A stretch of 64,000 nucleotides of DNA. Source: Owenia fusiformis. Taxonomy: Eukaryota > Annelida > Polychaeta > Sabellida > Oweniidae. The notes under the pieces were generated by a model that was not told the DNA's origin, ran no database searches, and worked only from the letters and a program-made list of their open reading frames with translations. The stretch spans positions 26,808,425 to 26,872,424 of the forward strand of contig CAIIXF020000010.1 of NCBI GenBank assembly GCA_903813345.2, written 5' to 3'. The translations under genes and the position numbers were made by a program. This document shows positions 1 to 12,400 of the stretch, piece by piece (the stretch's first letter is position 1; each line of letters begins with the position of its first letter).

Positions 1-742
1 CCATCTTGTTTTCTGGCGGCCATTTTGAAGGTTTTTCGAAAAATCTTGTCATCGCCATTTCAGGAAAACCGCTCATCGGATTTCCTTCAAATTTACACAA
101 ATGATAGAGGATATCAAGTACTAGAGCTGATTAACTTTTGGGCAGCTATCTTGTTTTCTGGCAGCCATTTTGAAGATTTTTCGAAAAATCTTGTCATCGC
201 CATTTCAGAAAATCCGCTCATCGGATTTCCTTCAAATTTACACAAATGATAGAGGATATCAAGTAGTAGAGCTGATTAACTTTTGGGTGGCCATCTTGTT
301 TTCTGGTAGCCATTTTGAAGGGTTTTCGAAAAATCTTGTCATCGCCATTTCAGGAAAACCGCTCATCGGATTTCCTTCAAATTTACACAAATGATAGAGG
401 ATATCAAGTACTAGAGCTGATTAACTTTTGGGCGGCCATCTTGTTTTCTGGCAGCCTTTTTGAAGATTTTTTCGAAAAATCTTGTCATCGCCATTTCAGA
501 AAATCCGCTCATCGGATTTCCTTCAAATTTACACACATGATAGAGGATATCTAGTACTAGAGCTGATTAACTTTTGGGCGGCCATCTTGTTTTCTGGTGG
601 CCATTTTGAAGGTTTTTCGAAAAATCTTGTCATCGCCATTTCAGGAAAAGCGCTCATCAGATTTCCTTCAAATTTACACAAATGATAGAGGATATCAAGT
701 ACTAGAGCTGATTAACTTTTGGGCGGCCATCTTGTTTTCTTG
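1..742. repeat. 145-bp satellite array, about five copies
   Basis: A unit of about 145 bp is repeated head to tail roughly five times with a few percent divergence, and the array continues off the left edge. Each unit carries GCGGCCATCTTG followed by a second GGCCATTTTGAA and ends with an AGAGCTGATTAAC block. The short open frames inside are shadows of the repeat. It lies upstream of the first visible LINS1 exon, so it is probably intronic. No coding or RNA signal was seen. Confidence 0.93.
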
Positions 743-887
743 TTCTTGAAATTTGTTAACATAATAGGAGAACAGTTTTCCTGGTTCATAGTGTCTGCCT
801 ATTTGATGGTGTGATCTCGTTCACGTCCTGTGCCTTGTTAAATGAACCATTGACAGATTGAACTAATTAACTATTTTTTATTTTTAG

Positions 888-3800
888 TTGAAGTACTGCA
901 GCGATGGAGATGATTATGTATCATATTCAGCAGCAAAGACCTTGGTTTATATTCTTAAAAATCATCCAGAAAAGGTAAGCAGTGTATATGTGTCAGGTAC
1001 TGTTACTTTTGCTTATCTCATCATTTTTAAGCCATTATGAAATCAGAAATTATTTCTATGAATTTTGTTTAGAAATTTAAAGTAATACCAACATAATTTT
1101 GTAATCTAACAGTCAGGAAAACATTTTTGCAGTCAATTAACTCGGGAATCATTGCTTTGAAGACAAGTGATGTATGTTTTCAGTTGACCACATCATGTGA
1201 GTCTACAACCCAAAGACTTTGGGTTGGTTGGTCCATCAAAATTGGTTGAAAATAATTCTGTTCTACTTGCAGTTGCAACAATAACTTCACATTTCAGGTG
1301 ACTCATGATTTAGACCGTTACCTTATTGCCTCTGCTTTCTTGGCTATGCACTAGGTGGAATATCATAATATTAAGGAGAATATTATTTTAGGCTAGATGT
1401 ACTGCAATGCTAAATCTCACCATCCAGCATATTATCGAGGATTCCAGTACAAACAGAGCAGCTATACATTTATTGCATTCTGTCAGTCACCTTGTAGCTC
1501 AGGGAATGCAGGAATGGATAGGTACAAATTTTTATAACCTTTCAAATGTTCTTTCCACTACTGCGTGATTTATATGATCTTATGGACAAAGTTGAGACAT
1601 TACAATATCTCGATAAGGAAGAAAATTCCATAATGTGCATTACTTCTGGGACAACCCTCATATATACCTTCCTCATATGGTGATCTACTACTCCAGGGAG
1701 TTTTCATTACTTATCAGTGAACAGGTAACTTTTATATAATTAATTTCTTTCAGTTTTTATGTCACCACCACAAGTGGTAACATATATGTATTGTTATAGT
1801 CTCCAACTTTTTTGTGGATGTTTTTAGGCATTTTACAGGAGGCATCTGTAAAAAATGGCAAGTGGTGACATTTTGCATGTTATTGTCTTTTTTGAATAAT
1901 CCATTGTGCATCATTTCAGGAGATGCCCTTTTGTCACAATGGAAGAATCTAAATGAATTTACGTGTCATTTGAATGGGGATGAAAAGGATATCACCTTGA
2001 CACAATTAGAATTCTATGACATTATTATTAATCTAATGCAAAGTAATATGGAGCCTGGTAATATCCCCAACTCAGGTGTATGCACTAATCTAGATGCTCC
2101 TATGAATGAAACAGAACTAGATAATGAACATATTAGAACAGGCTTAATAGTAAATGCTACAGATAAAGCGAAAAGTGATAGAACATTGCCATCGATGAGC
2201 ACATATGAGGGAAATGCTGTTAGTTGCTGGCATGAACTGGTTGACACTATTAACACATCTACAATACCTTCTATTGTAACATACCTGCAAACACAAGACA
2301 ATCCACTTATATTCAGCAAAATCTTGGACATTGCCAATCTATGGCTTCCCCTTCTACAGTGCATCAAAGGAGACCACAACTCGGTCATATTGCAGAGGGC
2401 ACATGTCCTAAGTGAAGCCCTTCTAGGCATAGACTATACTAGGGATATGCCATTAAGGTAGCCATCTTAAGATTTTTCAAACCATAGTACATTTGATGAG
2501 AGGATCAATTCATGGAAAATCATGTTATGGTTACATAAAATTCATCACAGTTCTTTCTACAATCCCCTTTTATCATTAAATTCCTTGAATAGCTATGGTA
2601 CTTACAGTTCTTATGAGTGTCATTTTAATGTTGAACAATCTGTTTTAGGAAGTGTAATGTAGGCTTTAGTGGTGCATCATTAGAAGGGAATCCGTCTACA
2701 TGTGAACAACAAAGAGACTGGCCTCTGCTCAGGAAGATATCTATAATACTCCTCAAGTCTTGTGCTACATTATCATTGGCAGGTAACAATTAAATCTGGC
2801 TAGTATATGGTTTCCTCCCCGAGGCTGATTCACAAAAATAACAAGGCATCAACATCTTCAATAAATTTACTGTACCTAAACTGAAAGGTAACTTTATTGA
2901 ATCTCTTTTGAAGACCATTCACAAATGTTTTTCTCGTTAGCGGATTCCATGGTTTAATTTAATTAGTCTAGTAGATACTGTAAAACGGGTATTGTTAGCG
3001 AGGGGTAATTGTTAGCGATCGCTATAGTTTCGCTAAAAACTCAATTTGCTAAAATAAACCGGGGTTAAAATAAACCGGGCGCTAAAATGTGCAAATTCCA
3101 GGGAAACAACATGAATACCAGTATTTAGGAGCTTTTCGTTCAGTGCTCGACTTCAGGTTTTTAATTTGAAAAAGGTAAATATTTTTAAATCGTATGTTTC
3201 TTTCAATATTTTAAATGCTACCGTGATTTTGTGATTAGTCAGATGAGATTACAGTAGTTTGGACCAATACCATGTGCGTTAGAAGTCTTACATTTTGATA
3301 ATTCCTCTGTCATGTCCGTTATTCATTCTTTTGCCATAAATGATAAAATTTCTAATGCATTTCGCTAATTTGATTACTCTTCATTTCGCTAAAATTTCCC
3401 GAGCTAAAACCCCCTAAAATTGAAAAATCGCTAAAATTTCCCGGTGTCAAAATTACCCGTTTTACAGTAAATGGATTGTGCGATCAACATGAAAATGTCA
3501 TCATTTGGTTGCAGTTACAATTGTTTAATTATAAGTTAAAGATGGAGAACACTGTCACCAAATGCTCAGAGCACAAGAGATCATGACTTTAATAATATGT
3601 CACTGTCACTACTCCTTGGTGGCTTCTCAGTGATGACATGAAAACCCAGCCATCTAGGAGTGAAAAAGATGTAGATATTGGCATTAAAACCTTTTTCCAG
3701 GTTCAAAGGAGAGTGCAGCAAGTTTTACGCAGTTGTGTTATTTTGTGTCTTCAATTATCATGTCAGATGGAGCTGATGAGGAAAAGTGGATGTTTAGATT

Positions 3801-5503
3801 ATATAGGGACCAAGATGATGGCCTCATAGAGAGTCTTATATGTGTTCTGGTTATATATCAACACACAGTTCATCAGTAAGTGACTTGACAAATCAAATAC
3901 TTATTTTGCAACCAACCAACTTTACAAGCAACAAAAATGTATGTCATCTTAGCATGAAATTTTATTGTACATGTACATGCAATTTGAATTCAATTCCTTT
4001 TTCATTACAACAGAAAATCTAAGTTTAGTTAGCTCAGTTGTCCCATGAGATTTGGTTCTGGTCCAGACAACAGCATAATTTGTTTTTTTGTATTAATGTT
4101 TGACACCCTTTTTCTGTGATTAGCTACAACAAGTTAAAAAGATGTGGGATTACATGTACTGGGTGTGCTTTCAGAAAATATGATATTTTAAAATTTTTAT
4201 ATAGCAAGGCTTAATTTGGAGGACATTGATATTTCATTAATTAATATTTCATTGTACAAGTATTATAATTCTATATTGCAGGGAAGCAAGAAACTCCTGG
4301 CTTTTAGCTCACAGGTTGTTTCTTAACTGCATGGATCATTTCTCATTTGACCACACAGTCCTCCTGGACCTCCTCACTTCACCAGAGACATCATTCCTTC
4401 TCTATCTTACCAAGATGTTAAAACTTCTCATCAATGAATGGAGCATGTTTATCATGATATGTGGACATGTGCACCCACCAGTGGCAACTGAAGAATCAAT
4501 AACTGATGAATTGGTGACATCTGAACAAACAATGGATATAACTGATGAATCAAGAGTAGCAACTAAACAATTATTGGGTATGAATAATGAATCTTGTGTG
4601 ACTACTGAACAATCAATAGACATGACTGATGAATCTCCAGTGATAACTGAACGAACATTGGATATAACTGATGAATCACATCTGGCAATTAAACAATCAA
4701 TGGGCATGATTGATGAATCTCCAGTGACAACTGAACACATGTTGAGCATGTCAAATCAATTACCAGTATCAAATGAACAAACAAGTGTATCTGAACAATC
4801 AGCATCAATATCAGCACAATCAAATCAAGTAAGTGAAAAATCATCATTTCCAATTTTATCAAAAATTAATGACATTCAGACAACCAATTATAATCATGCC
4901 ACAAATGATGGTAAAAATGCCTTATTGATAAAGGATTTTAAGGACAAAGGGTCTGTCTTATCAGACAACCTCTGCACACAGAGCAACAGGAGAGCATTGG
5001 TGGAGTACTCTGATAGCTCAACTGACAACTCAGAAGATGAAGACTGCATAGCAACATCACATCTCGCATCTCCAAATCTGAATGAAATGAACACTACTCA
5101 TGAACTAAATACTGGAGGAAAGGATTCCCTGGCAAAACAAGATATATCTCATTCCACTGGTGAGATGCTATTAGATTTAGATCAGTTTAATGAAAATCTC
5201 AATCTCAGCAAATGTGGTACAACAAATCCAGATAACACTGAAGCATTGTCAGAAACCAATAAAGAAGTTCAGACAAATGATGACATTGCAGATGAAGCTT
5301 CAGACATAAATGATGGAAGTTCATATTCAAATAATTCTGATAGTCACCTTTATAACGAATCATTGTTGGACAAAGTTATGACTCTTCTTATTCAGCTGAG
5401 ATTTGCTTTAGAAAGACTTGTGCATAAAAACCTATTTCCATATAATGCAAATCCCCTAATAAGACTTCTTGAAGAATGTGAAGCCTTGTATGAGACGCCC
5501 TGA
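888..5503 (+). CDS. LINS1: Protein Lines homolog (LINS1), 5'-truncated by the window edge
   Basis: Six exons join in one frame to give the C-terminal 739 residues: 888-974, 1392-1521, 1920-2457, 2649-2782, 3767-3875 and 4282-5503 (stop TGA). All junctions are GT-AG and the phases agree. Family marks are DDYVSYSAAKTLVYIL in the first visible exon, FRLYRDQDDGLIESL in exon 5, LLDLLTSPETSFL at the start of exon 6 and RLVHKNLFPYNANPL near the C-terminus; these match the remembered N- and C-terminal Lines domains. Human LINS1 is about 757 aa, so few residues should be missing upstream. Between the two domains lies a poorly conserved, acidic, Thr/Glu/Asp-rich linker with a 14-residue tandem repeat (4504-4755). 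Lines acts in Drosophila patterning and human LINS1 is linked to intellectual disability; the molecular function is unclear. An AATAAA overlaps the stop codon at 5503. The gene is convergent with CACTIN. Confidence 0.88.
1759..1882 (+). mobile_element. MITE family with GTTATAGTCTCC core, copy A
   Basis: A short element of about 113-124 bp in a LINS1 intron. It starts ATGTCACCACC and ends GTGGTGACAT, so the ends are inverted, and it contains the family core GTTATAGTCTCCAAC. It ends about 37 nt before the 3' splice site at 1918-1919, in sense orientation. Related copies are at 17247-17767, 25976-26032 and 53143-53260. Confidence 0.7.
2976..3469. mobile_element. TA-flanked MITE with CTGTAAAACGGGTA termini
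   Basis: A 494-bp segment in a LINS1 intron bounded by TACTGTAAAACGGGTA and its exact reverse complement TACCCGTTTTACAGTA. If the outer TA is the target duplication, the terminal repeat is CTGTAAAACGGGTA. The subterminal regions carry repeated CGCTAAAAT and TTAGCG motifs on both sides, as expected for transposase binding sites. No coding capacity. Termini resemble those of the element at 39555-39985. Confidence 0.82.
4504..4755 (+). repeat. 42-bp coding repeat in LINS1
   Basis: Within the last LINS1 exon a degenerate 14-residue unit of the form ESPVTTEQSIDMTD recurs about six times. The 42-bp period keeps the frame. It lies in the linker between the conserved Lines regions. Confidence 0.75.
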
Positions 5504-6423
5504 ATAAATTTCATGTTCCTTTGTTTCAATTGAGGCTGTGCCCGGGAGGCTGTGGCAATGCTATGCATTATCAATAATTCGAACATGACTGTATTCACGC
5601 CTTTTATAAACTGTAAACAAAGTCGATGCTTCAGCTGGGTTATATTCGAGATCAATAACCCAGTTAATACGTGTAATGTGTGACGTCATAACGTGGGTCG
5701 TAGTAATGGCGGACCATGATGAATATTCGAAACAATTTGGTGAGATTTCATTTTCGAATCATTATATAGACCTCAGAGCAGGGGTAATATCGTCGAATAC
5801 ACCCCTTGGGGCTAGGCACAAAAGCTTTCGAACCCCTCACTCGCTTCGGTCGTTTGATGTACAGAAAACGTTTGTGCCTAGCCCTGTGGGGTGTATTCGA
5901 CGATATAACCCCTGCTTTTCGGTCTATATTTCTTAAATATAAAAAACCAGCTTCAAAATTGAATTTACATATATTTCCACATTATTTGAATAAACCTGAC
6001 ATACAAATAGAGTGGAGAAGTTGTTTATTGAAAGGCCAGTCTCTCTAACCCTTATAAATCTAAATCACCTCAAAGTGTTCCTTTTCGTTCGATCTATAAT
6101 CCAATCATCAATAGATTTGGTATAAACTTTCTTGTTGAATATAAAAGATTTTGTGATCTCAAAAAGTCTAAATGCAAAAACTGAAATGTAATCGACTCAC
6201 CCACATCAATATAGTAAACATGCTTAGTTTCACATACAACCAATTTATTTATATTTCTTGTACAAAAATACATATTTAAATAAGAGTGTGTGTGCTTTCA
6301 ATGTTGTCATCTCCTCACTTCGCAAATTCACAAATTATGAGCATATTTATGTCATTTATTGATTCCAGAATTATTGTTGTAGTTCCATTCCACAATCCAT
6401 AATTTCAGAGAATACACCTTCCA
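5504..6423. other. Intergenic gap between convergent LINS1 and CACTIN
   Basis: About 920 bp holding the 3' ends of LINS1 and CACTIN. TTTATT on the plus strand near 6355 is a candidate CACTIN polyadenylation signal (AATAAA on the minus strand). A hairpin element occupies 5761-5930. I see no gene. Confidence 0.7.
5761..5930. mobile_element. Palindromic foldback MITE, about 170 bp
   Basis: Two arms of about 60 bp, left TATAGACC..GCAGGGGTAATATCGTCG and right CGACGATATAACCCCTGC..GGTCTATA, pair around a short loop containing CTCACTCGCTTCGGTCG. Arms are about 90% identical. No coding capacity. Exact ends and target duplication are not resolved. Confidence 0.82.
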
Positions 6424-9400
6424 TTATCTTCTATAACGGTAGCGTTTAAAGTGATACCATAACTGGAATATATTGTTCTGAAACTGGCATCTGAATCCAC
6501 GTTTATATGAATATTCCCATTCTCTGTTGACCACTTTGAAACCAATGTCTTCATATGGGGGACCAGCACGAAACCGCAGCACACCAAAGTCTTTATTGGC
6601 TGGATCAGGTGTCTGGAATTGTGAGAAGTAAATGATTATTATTATAAGTACAAGGCAGTAGACATTAGGGAGGTCAAGATACACATTTTAAAAAAAACTT
6701 GTACATGAACATGTCTAATTGTGGTCCACTGTGGATTAGCTCTCCCATTTGAAGTGTTTACTTGGCTAATTAAGTGTAATGTATATGGAAAATAATTGTT
6801 ATTAGGTCCCTGGAAAAGTGGATTGAGAGCAGGACAGTAATCCATGTGTTTCGAAATATTAAACGCTCACGTACAGGTTCTCTTAAACATGTGTAACTTT
6901 AACCTCCCTATTATACATGTACATGTATTTAACAATTGGTTAATATTGCAAGCCTTTACCAGTCTGTGTGTTAACTTTACAACAATAATTACCGCAAGTT
7001 GGCACATAAAATGTATTGGAATAAGGGTTAGAGGTAGAGCCATTTTAATGTTATATAACAAATATATTGAAGTAATAGAAATGAAATACAGTACTTTCAA
7101 ACTTACCAAAGTATATTCTGGAGTTTTTGTCTTGTCTATTAGATCTGGATAGAATATCTGGAAAATATCATTGAACAAAATATAATTCCTTCAAGTAGGC
7201 TACAAACTGCATATTTTACGTAAAAATTAGACAAATAGTCTGTTGTCCATATTCTGTACATTTGGAAAAGCTGTATGTGTCAGGCAATAACTTTAACATG
7301 GTTTAAAGCAACATATTTCAAATTTCCTGAAAATTGAATGGCGAAAGACGCAGACCAAGCGAGCGGTGAGATTTGGCGGCTCCTCCCTCCAAGAAATTTT
7401 GGAAAAAAGAGATTTGATTGTGTGCTTTTTAGAGCAATGTAGACCCGTTACATATACTTTCAAATTAGATAATTTTAAAACCCTTGCTTGACCCCCTACT
7501 CCACCCCCTCCCTCAAGAAATTAATCCAGATTTGTATTTAACTCAATGGGGTCAGAGTTTGGTCAATTTTTTCCTGAAATTCCTGAAGACTTTAAGCCAT
7601 GTATATGACAAATTACTATTCCAATAAACAGCTCTCCGACACCAGAGTCAGAAATATTAATGGAGTAAAAACTGTGTCATGGTGAATTTATGCACTTTTA
7701 TGAAAACCATAACAATCAAAAGATGGTGTCCAAGTATTCATGCAAAAAGAATTGTGAGATGAGTAACTTACATTGAACTTGTATCCCTGGACAATCTTTG
7801 GAGGAGGGTTGTCAATGTCATAATGTGTTTGGTTATACTTGTTCCACTCAAAACCCTGCAATCAACATACATGTAATTGAAGATCGAGTCTTTATCATCA
7901 TATTAGCAATAAGATACAAGAAGACACACAAAGATTTGAACCTTTGGAATGACAATCTCTTCTTCACTCACTATTGGAAGTTTTTTATAGAAAAAGGGGA
8001 TATAGGCAGAGCACATTCTAGTGAACAGCAATGCTTAATGTCAAGGTGTATTTCTCAAGTATTTTGGTTAGGGGTCACACGGTTTGAGATTTCACGGTTC
8101 GGTTCGGTTATTGTATTTCACAGTTCGGTTCGGTTCTGATTGCGGTTCTCACGGGCCTCGTGAAATGAGCAAAAATATATGAAATTGATCCGAAAATCAG
8201 AAAACATACTAAGTGTGTCACATTGTTTTATTGTATTCATTATTGTAAGTTTCCAGTTTCACACAATGTTTGTTTGTTTGTTCAGTCTTTTTTCCCTCCC
8301 TCCCTCCCAAAATATCTGTGTGTTCACTGTGTTGATCTTCTTGTTTGATGTTCAAGTTTTTTCAACACATAAAATAACTTGTCAACTGTTGGCAAAATTA
8401 GCACAGTACTTCACTAAACTGAATAAATGTTTTCTTTAGAAATATAACTTAAGTTCAACACTTTGCCAGGACTCAACATGGATCAAAGGCGAACGTAATA
8501 CACAGAACGTGACTCGTTCGCAAATTCAATGCATTCGGCGTTCGGTTTTTTACAGTATACTGTTCTATCAACCAATAGGATTGCGCGAAATGTTTAGCGT
8601 AGGTCACTTCCGGGTCAATATGCCGGTGAAATTTATCAACATTTTCCTTTTGTTTTTGTTATCTGCCGTCTATATCAGAAGATCGTCGTAAATATCAGGT
8701 ATGGTTCGCATTATTGCATGATGATTAACGATTCCAGACGATGTTTAGTTAATTGGTATTACACGAAAGCTTGAAATGGAGTTTAATTCCGAGTTTACAT
8801 TTTTATTTTTTCTGAAGTGAAACTGAAAATGTCACGGTTCTTCAAGAACCGCGGTTTTCAAGATTGTGTGCGAGCTAACCGTCGTGGAGGTATGAACCGC
8901 GGTAACCGCAAGCCACGGTTAACCGTGTGACCCCTAATTTTGGTATACATTGTCCATCGATAGATTGAAATGCTATTATTCATTTGTTGAATTGTCAATA
9001 AAATCCTGTACACTGTCCCTGACGTTCATACAGGTGAAAAATAAATGCAACTTTAGCCATTCCCATAACAGAAGGAAAATGAATTCCTAATGTATTGTGT
9101 GATCCTTAATATCTGTATTTTACTCACAGTGTGGACCCTGTTGAAGAACCTTGGTTTCCTAGGTCTGTATCTATCTGACCAGAGTATGGCCTGATGCTCT
9201 AAGGGAACCTCTACACTAAACTGGGCCTCCTCATCATTCATGCCTGAAACATGCGAGATCAGGAAGTATTTATTTACTTTAAGATTAGACTATTTCTGAG
9301 GTTTTCTCTATCGTATATAATCCAATATGTTGTATAAATATATCATCATCTTCATATTCTTCCAATGGATAGCAGATTGCAATCTTTCAAAAAGATATTA

Positions 9401-12400
9401 TACACTTTGCATGACAAGGTACTTTTAAAGCAATGCATCAAATGGTAATTTGTCATTTAGGCATATTTTCATATATCCAAAATTAATGAAGTTATATTTA
9501 TCAAAATTAATGCAAACCCCACCTTCTCTAGCACGTTTTACAAGCTCAGCATCTGCATCTAGTTTAGCACTACCAGTACTTAGAAACTGCCTCCGAGCGA
9601 ACTCAAGTCTTTTCATATCATCCTCAGGATCATAGATGATAACATCTGGGTCCAGGTCAGCCTGACGTACCAGTTTAGGACTGTAGCCAGCCAGTGTGTA
9701 TTCATCCATGCTCTGCTCCATCAGATCTTCTACAGTGAGTATGGCCTCATCAGGTCTGTGCAAATACAAGATAAACTTCAGTACATGGAAATTAGAATCA
9801 ATCATGGTAATTGCAATATTACTCAGAAACAATGCTACTGGTTACCAGACTCATTCAACATCCTTACAAATTTTGAAAGAGTGATATGAGATGGTCTGAT
9901 TATCTAAGATTAGGGACTTCGCCATCCATTCAAATTGATTTCAGAGTGCACAAATTAAATACTACTGTATCTGCCTGATAATGATTCCACCTTCTCTTAA
10001 TTTACAAACATAATATACAGTATATGGTCAGGAGGAATCATTGCATTCATTTTTTACTCAACATAATTTCAAATTGCACATATTCTCACTCAGAATCACC
10101 ACTTTCATACTTACTCAGAATCGTCATCCTGTTCTTCCTTCATTTGTCCTTCCTCCTCCTGCTGTTCCTTGCTACCCCCTGGTTGTGGCTGTGAGTTTGT
10201 AGGGGGTGAAGACTCCTGCCTACTTGGCTGTGTAGTCTCTCTGGACGTCGATGGAATGGCATCAATATTTGAATCACTGGCTACATTTTCTATTCCTTGC
10301 TAAAGTCATAAAAGGAGCAAACATGACCACATGGAATTTTGAAGGAATTTTCTTGGAAGCTTTAAATATCAGGCTATTCTGCAATTTCAATATCTTTATT
10401 AACAATTTTATTTGGTGCTCATTTTGATAATGTTTCACACGGATACTAATTCAATTTCTTTAATCTTACCTCCTGTTTTAGTTTCTGCAATTTTCTCTTG
10501 AGTATAGTTTGGTGACGTTCCCTCAGTCTTGTGCGAGCCATATGAGCCTTTAACTGGCCAAGTAATGTCTCCCAATAGCCTAGATTTAAACATATATTCA
10601 TATTATGCTACTCCTATCACATATACATTCATCATTTATATTCTTAGAAAGATATTTAAGTAACTTTTGAATTTAAAACAGAGCTAATGATTGACATTAG
10701 ATATAAAAAAATTGCAGTTGATTTAAGTTTCTCTAAAATCCTGGTCTGTATTTAATGCAATGTTGACCTGTTGCCATAAGATCCTAAAGGCCTTGAGTAA
10801 AAAGTCAAAGACTGTCCAACTGATGGAAATAAATCGGTGTCAGTTGGTAATGTTTACCTCATATGGCTATATATTTTTCTTACAAGTGTTCTTTTGCACT
10901 AAAATTACTAAGAATTGTTCATCATTGAAAAAGTAAGAATGGAGTCAATTAAAGTGTATGCAAACAAGAAATTATAAATACAGGTATGGGAAGAGAAATA
11001 ATGTTGTAAGATGCTTTTTTTAATAATCTATACACTCCACTCCACTCACCTACATCTACACCCTCACCACCTTTAAGCTTGTTCTTTATCTGTCCCTCTA
11101 GCATAGTGAGCTGTTTGTAGGTCTTTCCCTTGAAAACACCTGCCACCTCTCCAAGTACTGACTTGTTAACACCCTGCCGCCTGTCACCAATGTAGTCTAA
11201 ACAGAGCAAACATGATGTATATGGAGTGTTCAAGTAAACAGGGACTAAACCACTATATACGGAATGTGTTTTTCATGTATTAAATTGGAAAATCAGGAAA
11301 TTTAAAAGAATAGGAATGATGATCCAAAGTCTCACCTCTGCTACTTGGATCTATTTTTCTAAGTTTCACTAATTCATCATCTGTTATAATTGTGATATCC
11401 CGCCAGTAATCAGCATTCTTCCCTTGCTCCAACTCCCCATAGACCTTTATATCTTCCAGTAAATCCTCTAAGTCTTCAATTGATAGGCCCTAGAATTAAA
11501 CATACAATTTCAGTATTGAGATAAGGGACCCACATTGATATAAATATGAGGACCTACAATGAGAAAAAGAATGAACATTGAAATAAGTATAAGGACTAAC
11601 ACAGAGACAAAAGACCTACATTGAGGTAACATAAAGACCTACATTGAGGTAATATAAAGACCTACATTGAGGTAACTATAAATACCTACATTGAGGCAAG
11701 TAAAAAGATAGCCACATTGAGGTAACATAAAGATCTACATTGAGGTAACATAAAGACTTACACTGAGGTAAATATAAAGACCTACATTGAGGTAAGTAAA
11801 AAGACCTACATTGAGGTAAATATGAAGACCTACTTTGAGGTAAATATGAAGACCTATATTGAGGTAAGTAAAAACAAGACCTACATTGAGGTAACTATAA
11901 GGTTCATGCATCTCTAGCTCCATCTCGTCATCCTCTGCACTGATGTATTTTGCTAGCAGATCTATGGGTTTGGCACGGCCATCTTGGATACGGATCTTTG
12001 AGCGCAGCATGGCTTGTTGCAGATGAAACTAGAAATAACCACATCAAACAACTTTAAACTAATGTTAAATATGATAAGTTTTTTTGATAAATCAAACAAC
12101 CACTTGCTGCTACTTTAAATATCATTACTGAATTTTAGAAAAGAGGAAAAGTAGAATGACCAAAAGATACAGAGATTTCTGCGTGTGCTTTTAACAGCCT
12201 GCAACATGAATTCAAGCAATATATGAACTAAAAAAGTCATCTTGCAATGTAAATTATTTCATGATTTCATTGGTTTATGATATTAACGACAAAGACATAA
12301 ATGATAGATATGATTGTTTGATGACTTTATATACCTCTTTTTTCAAAAATAAGTTATTGAGAAAGTTCTAAAATTTGAGGGTTGCATATTTGAGTCACCA

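Noticed and set aside
1-742. Regularly spaced repeats resembling a CRISPR array
   Set aside because: The whole 145-bp unit is repeated, with no unique spacers, and the genome is animal nuclear DNA.
5676-6048. Two overlapping short plus-strand frames
   Set aside because: They run across the palindromic element at 5761-5930 and have no recognisable product.
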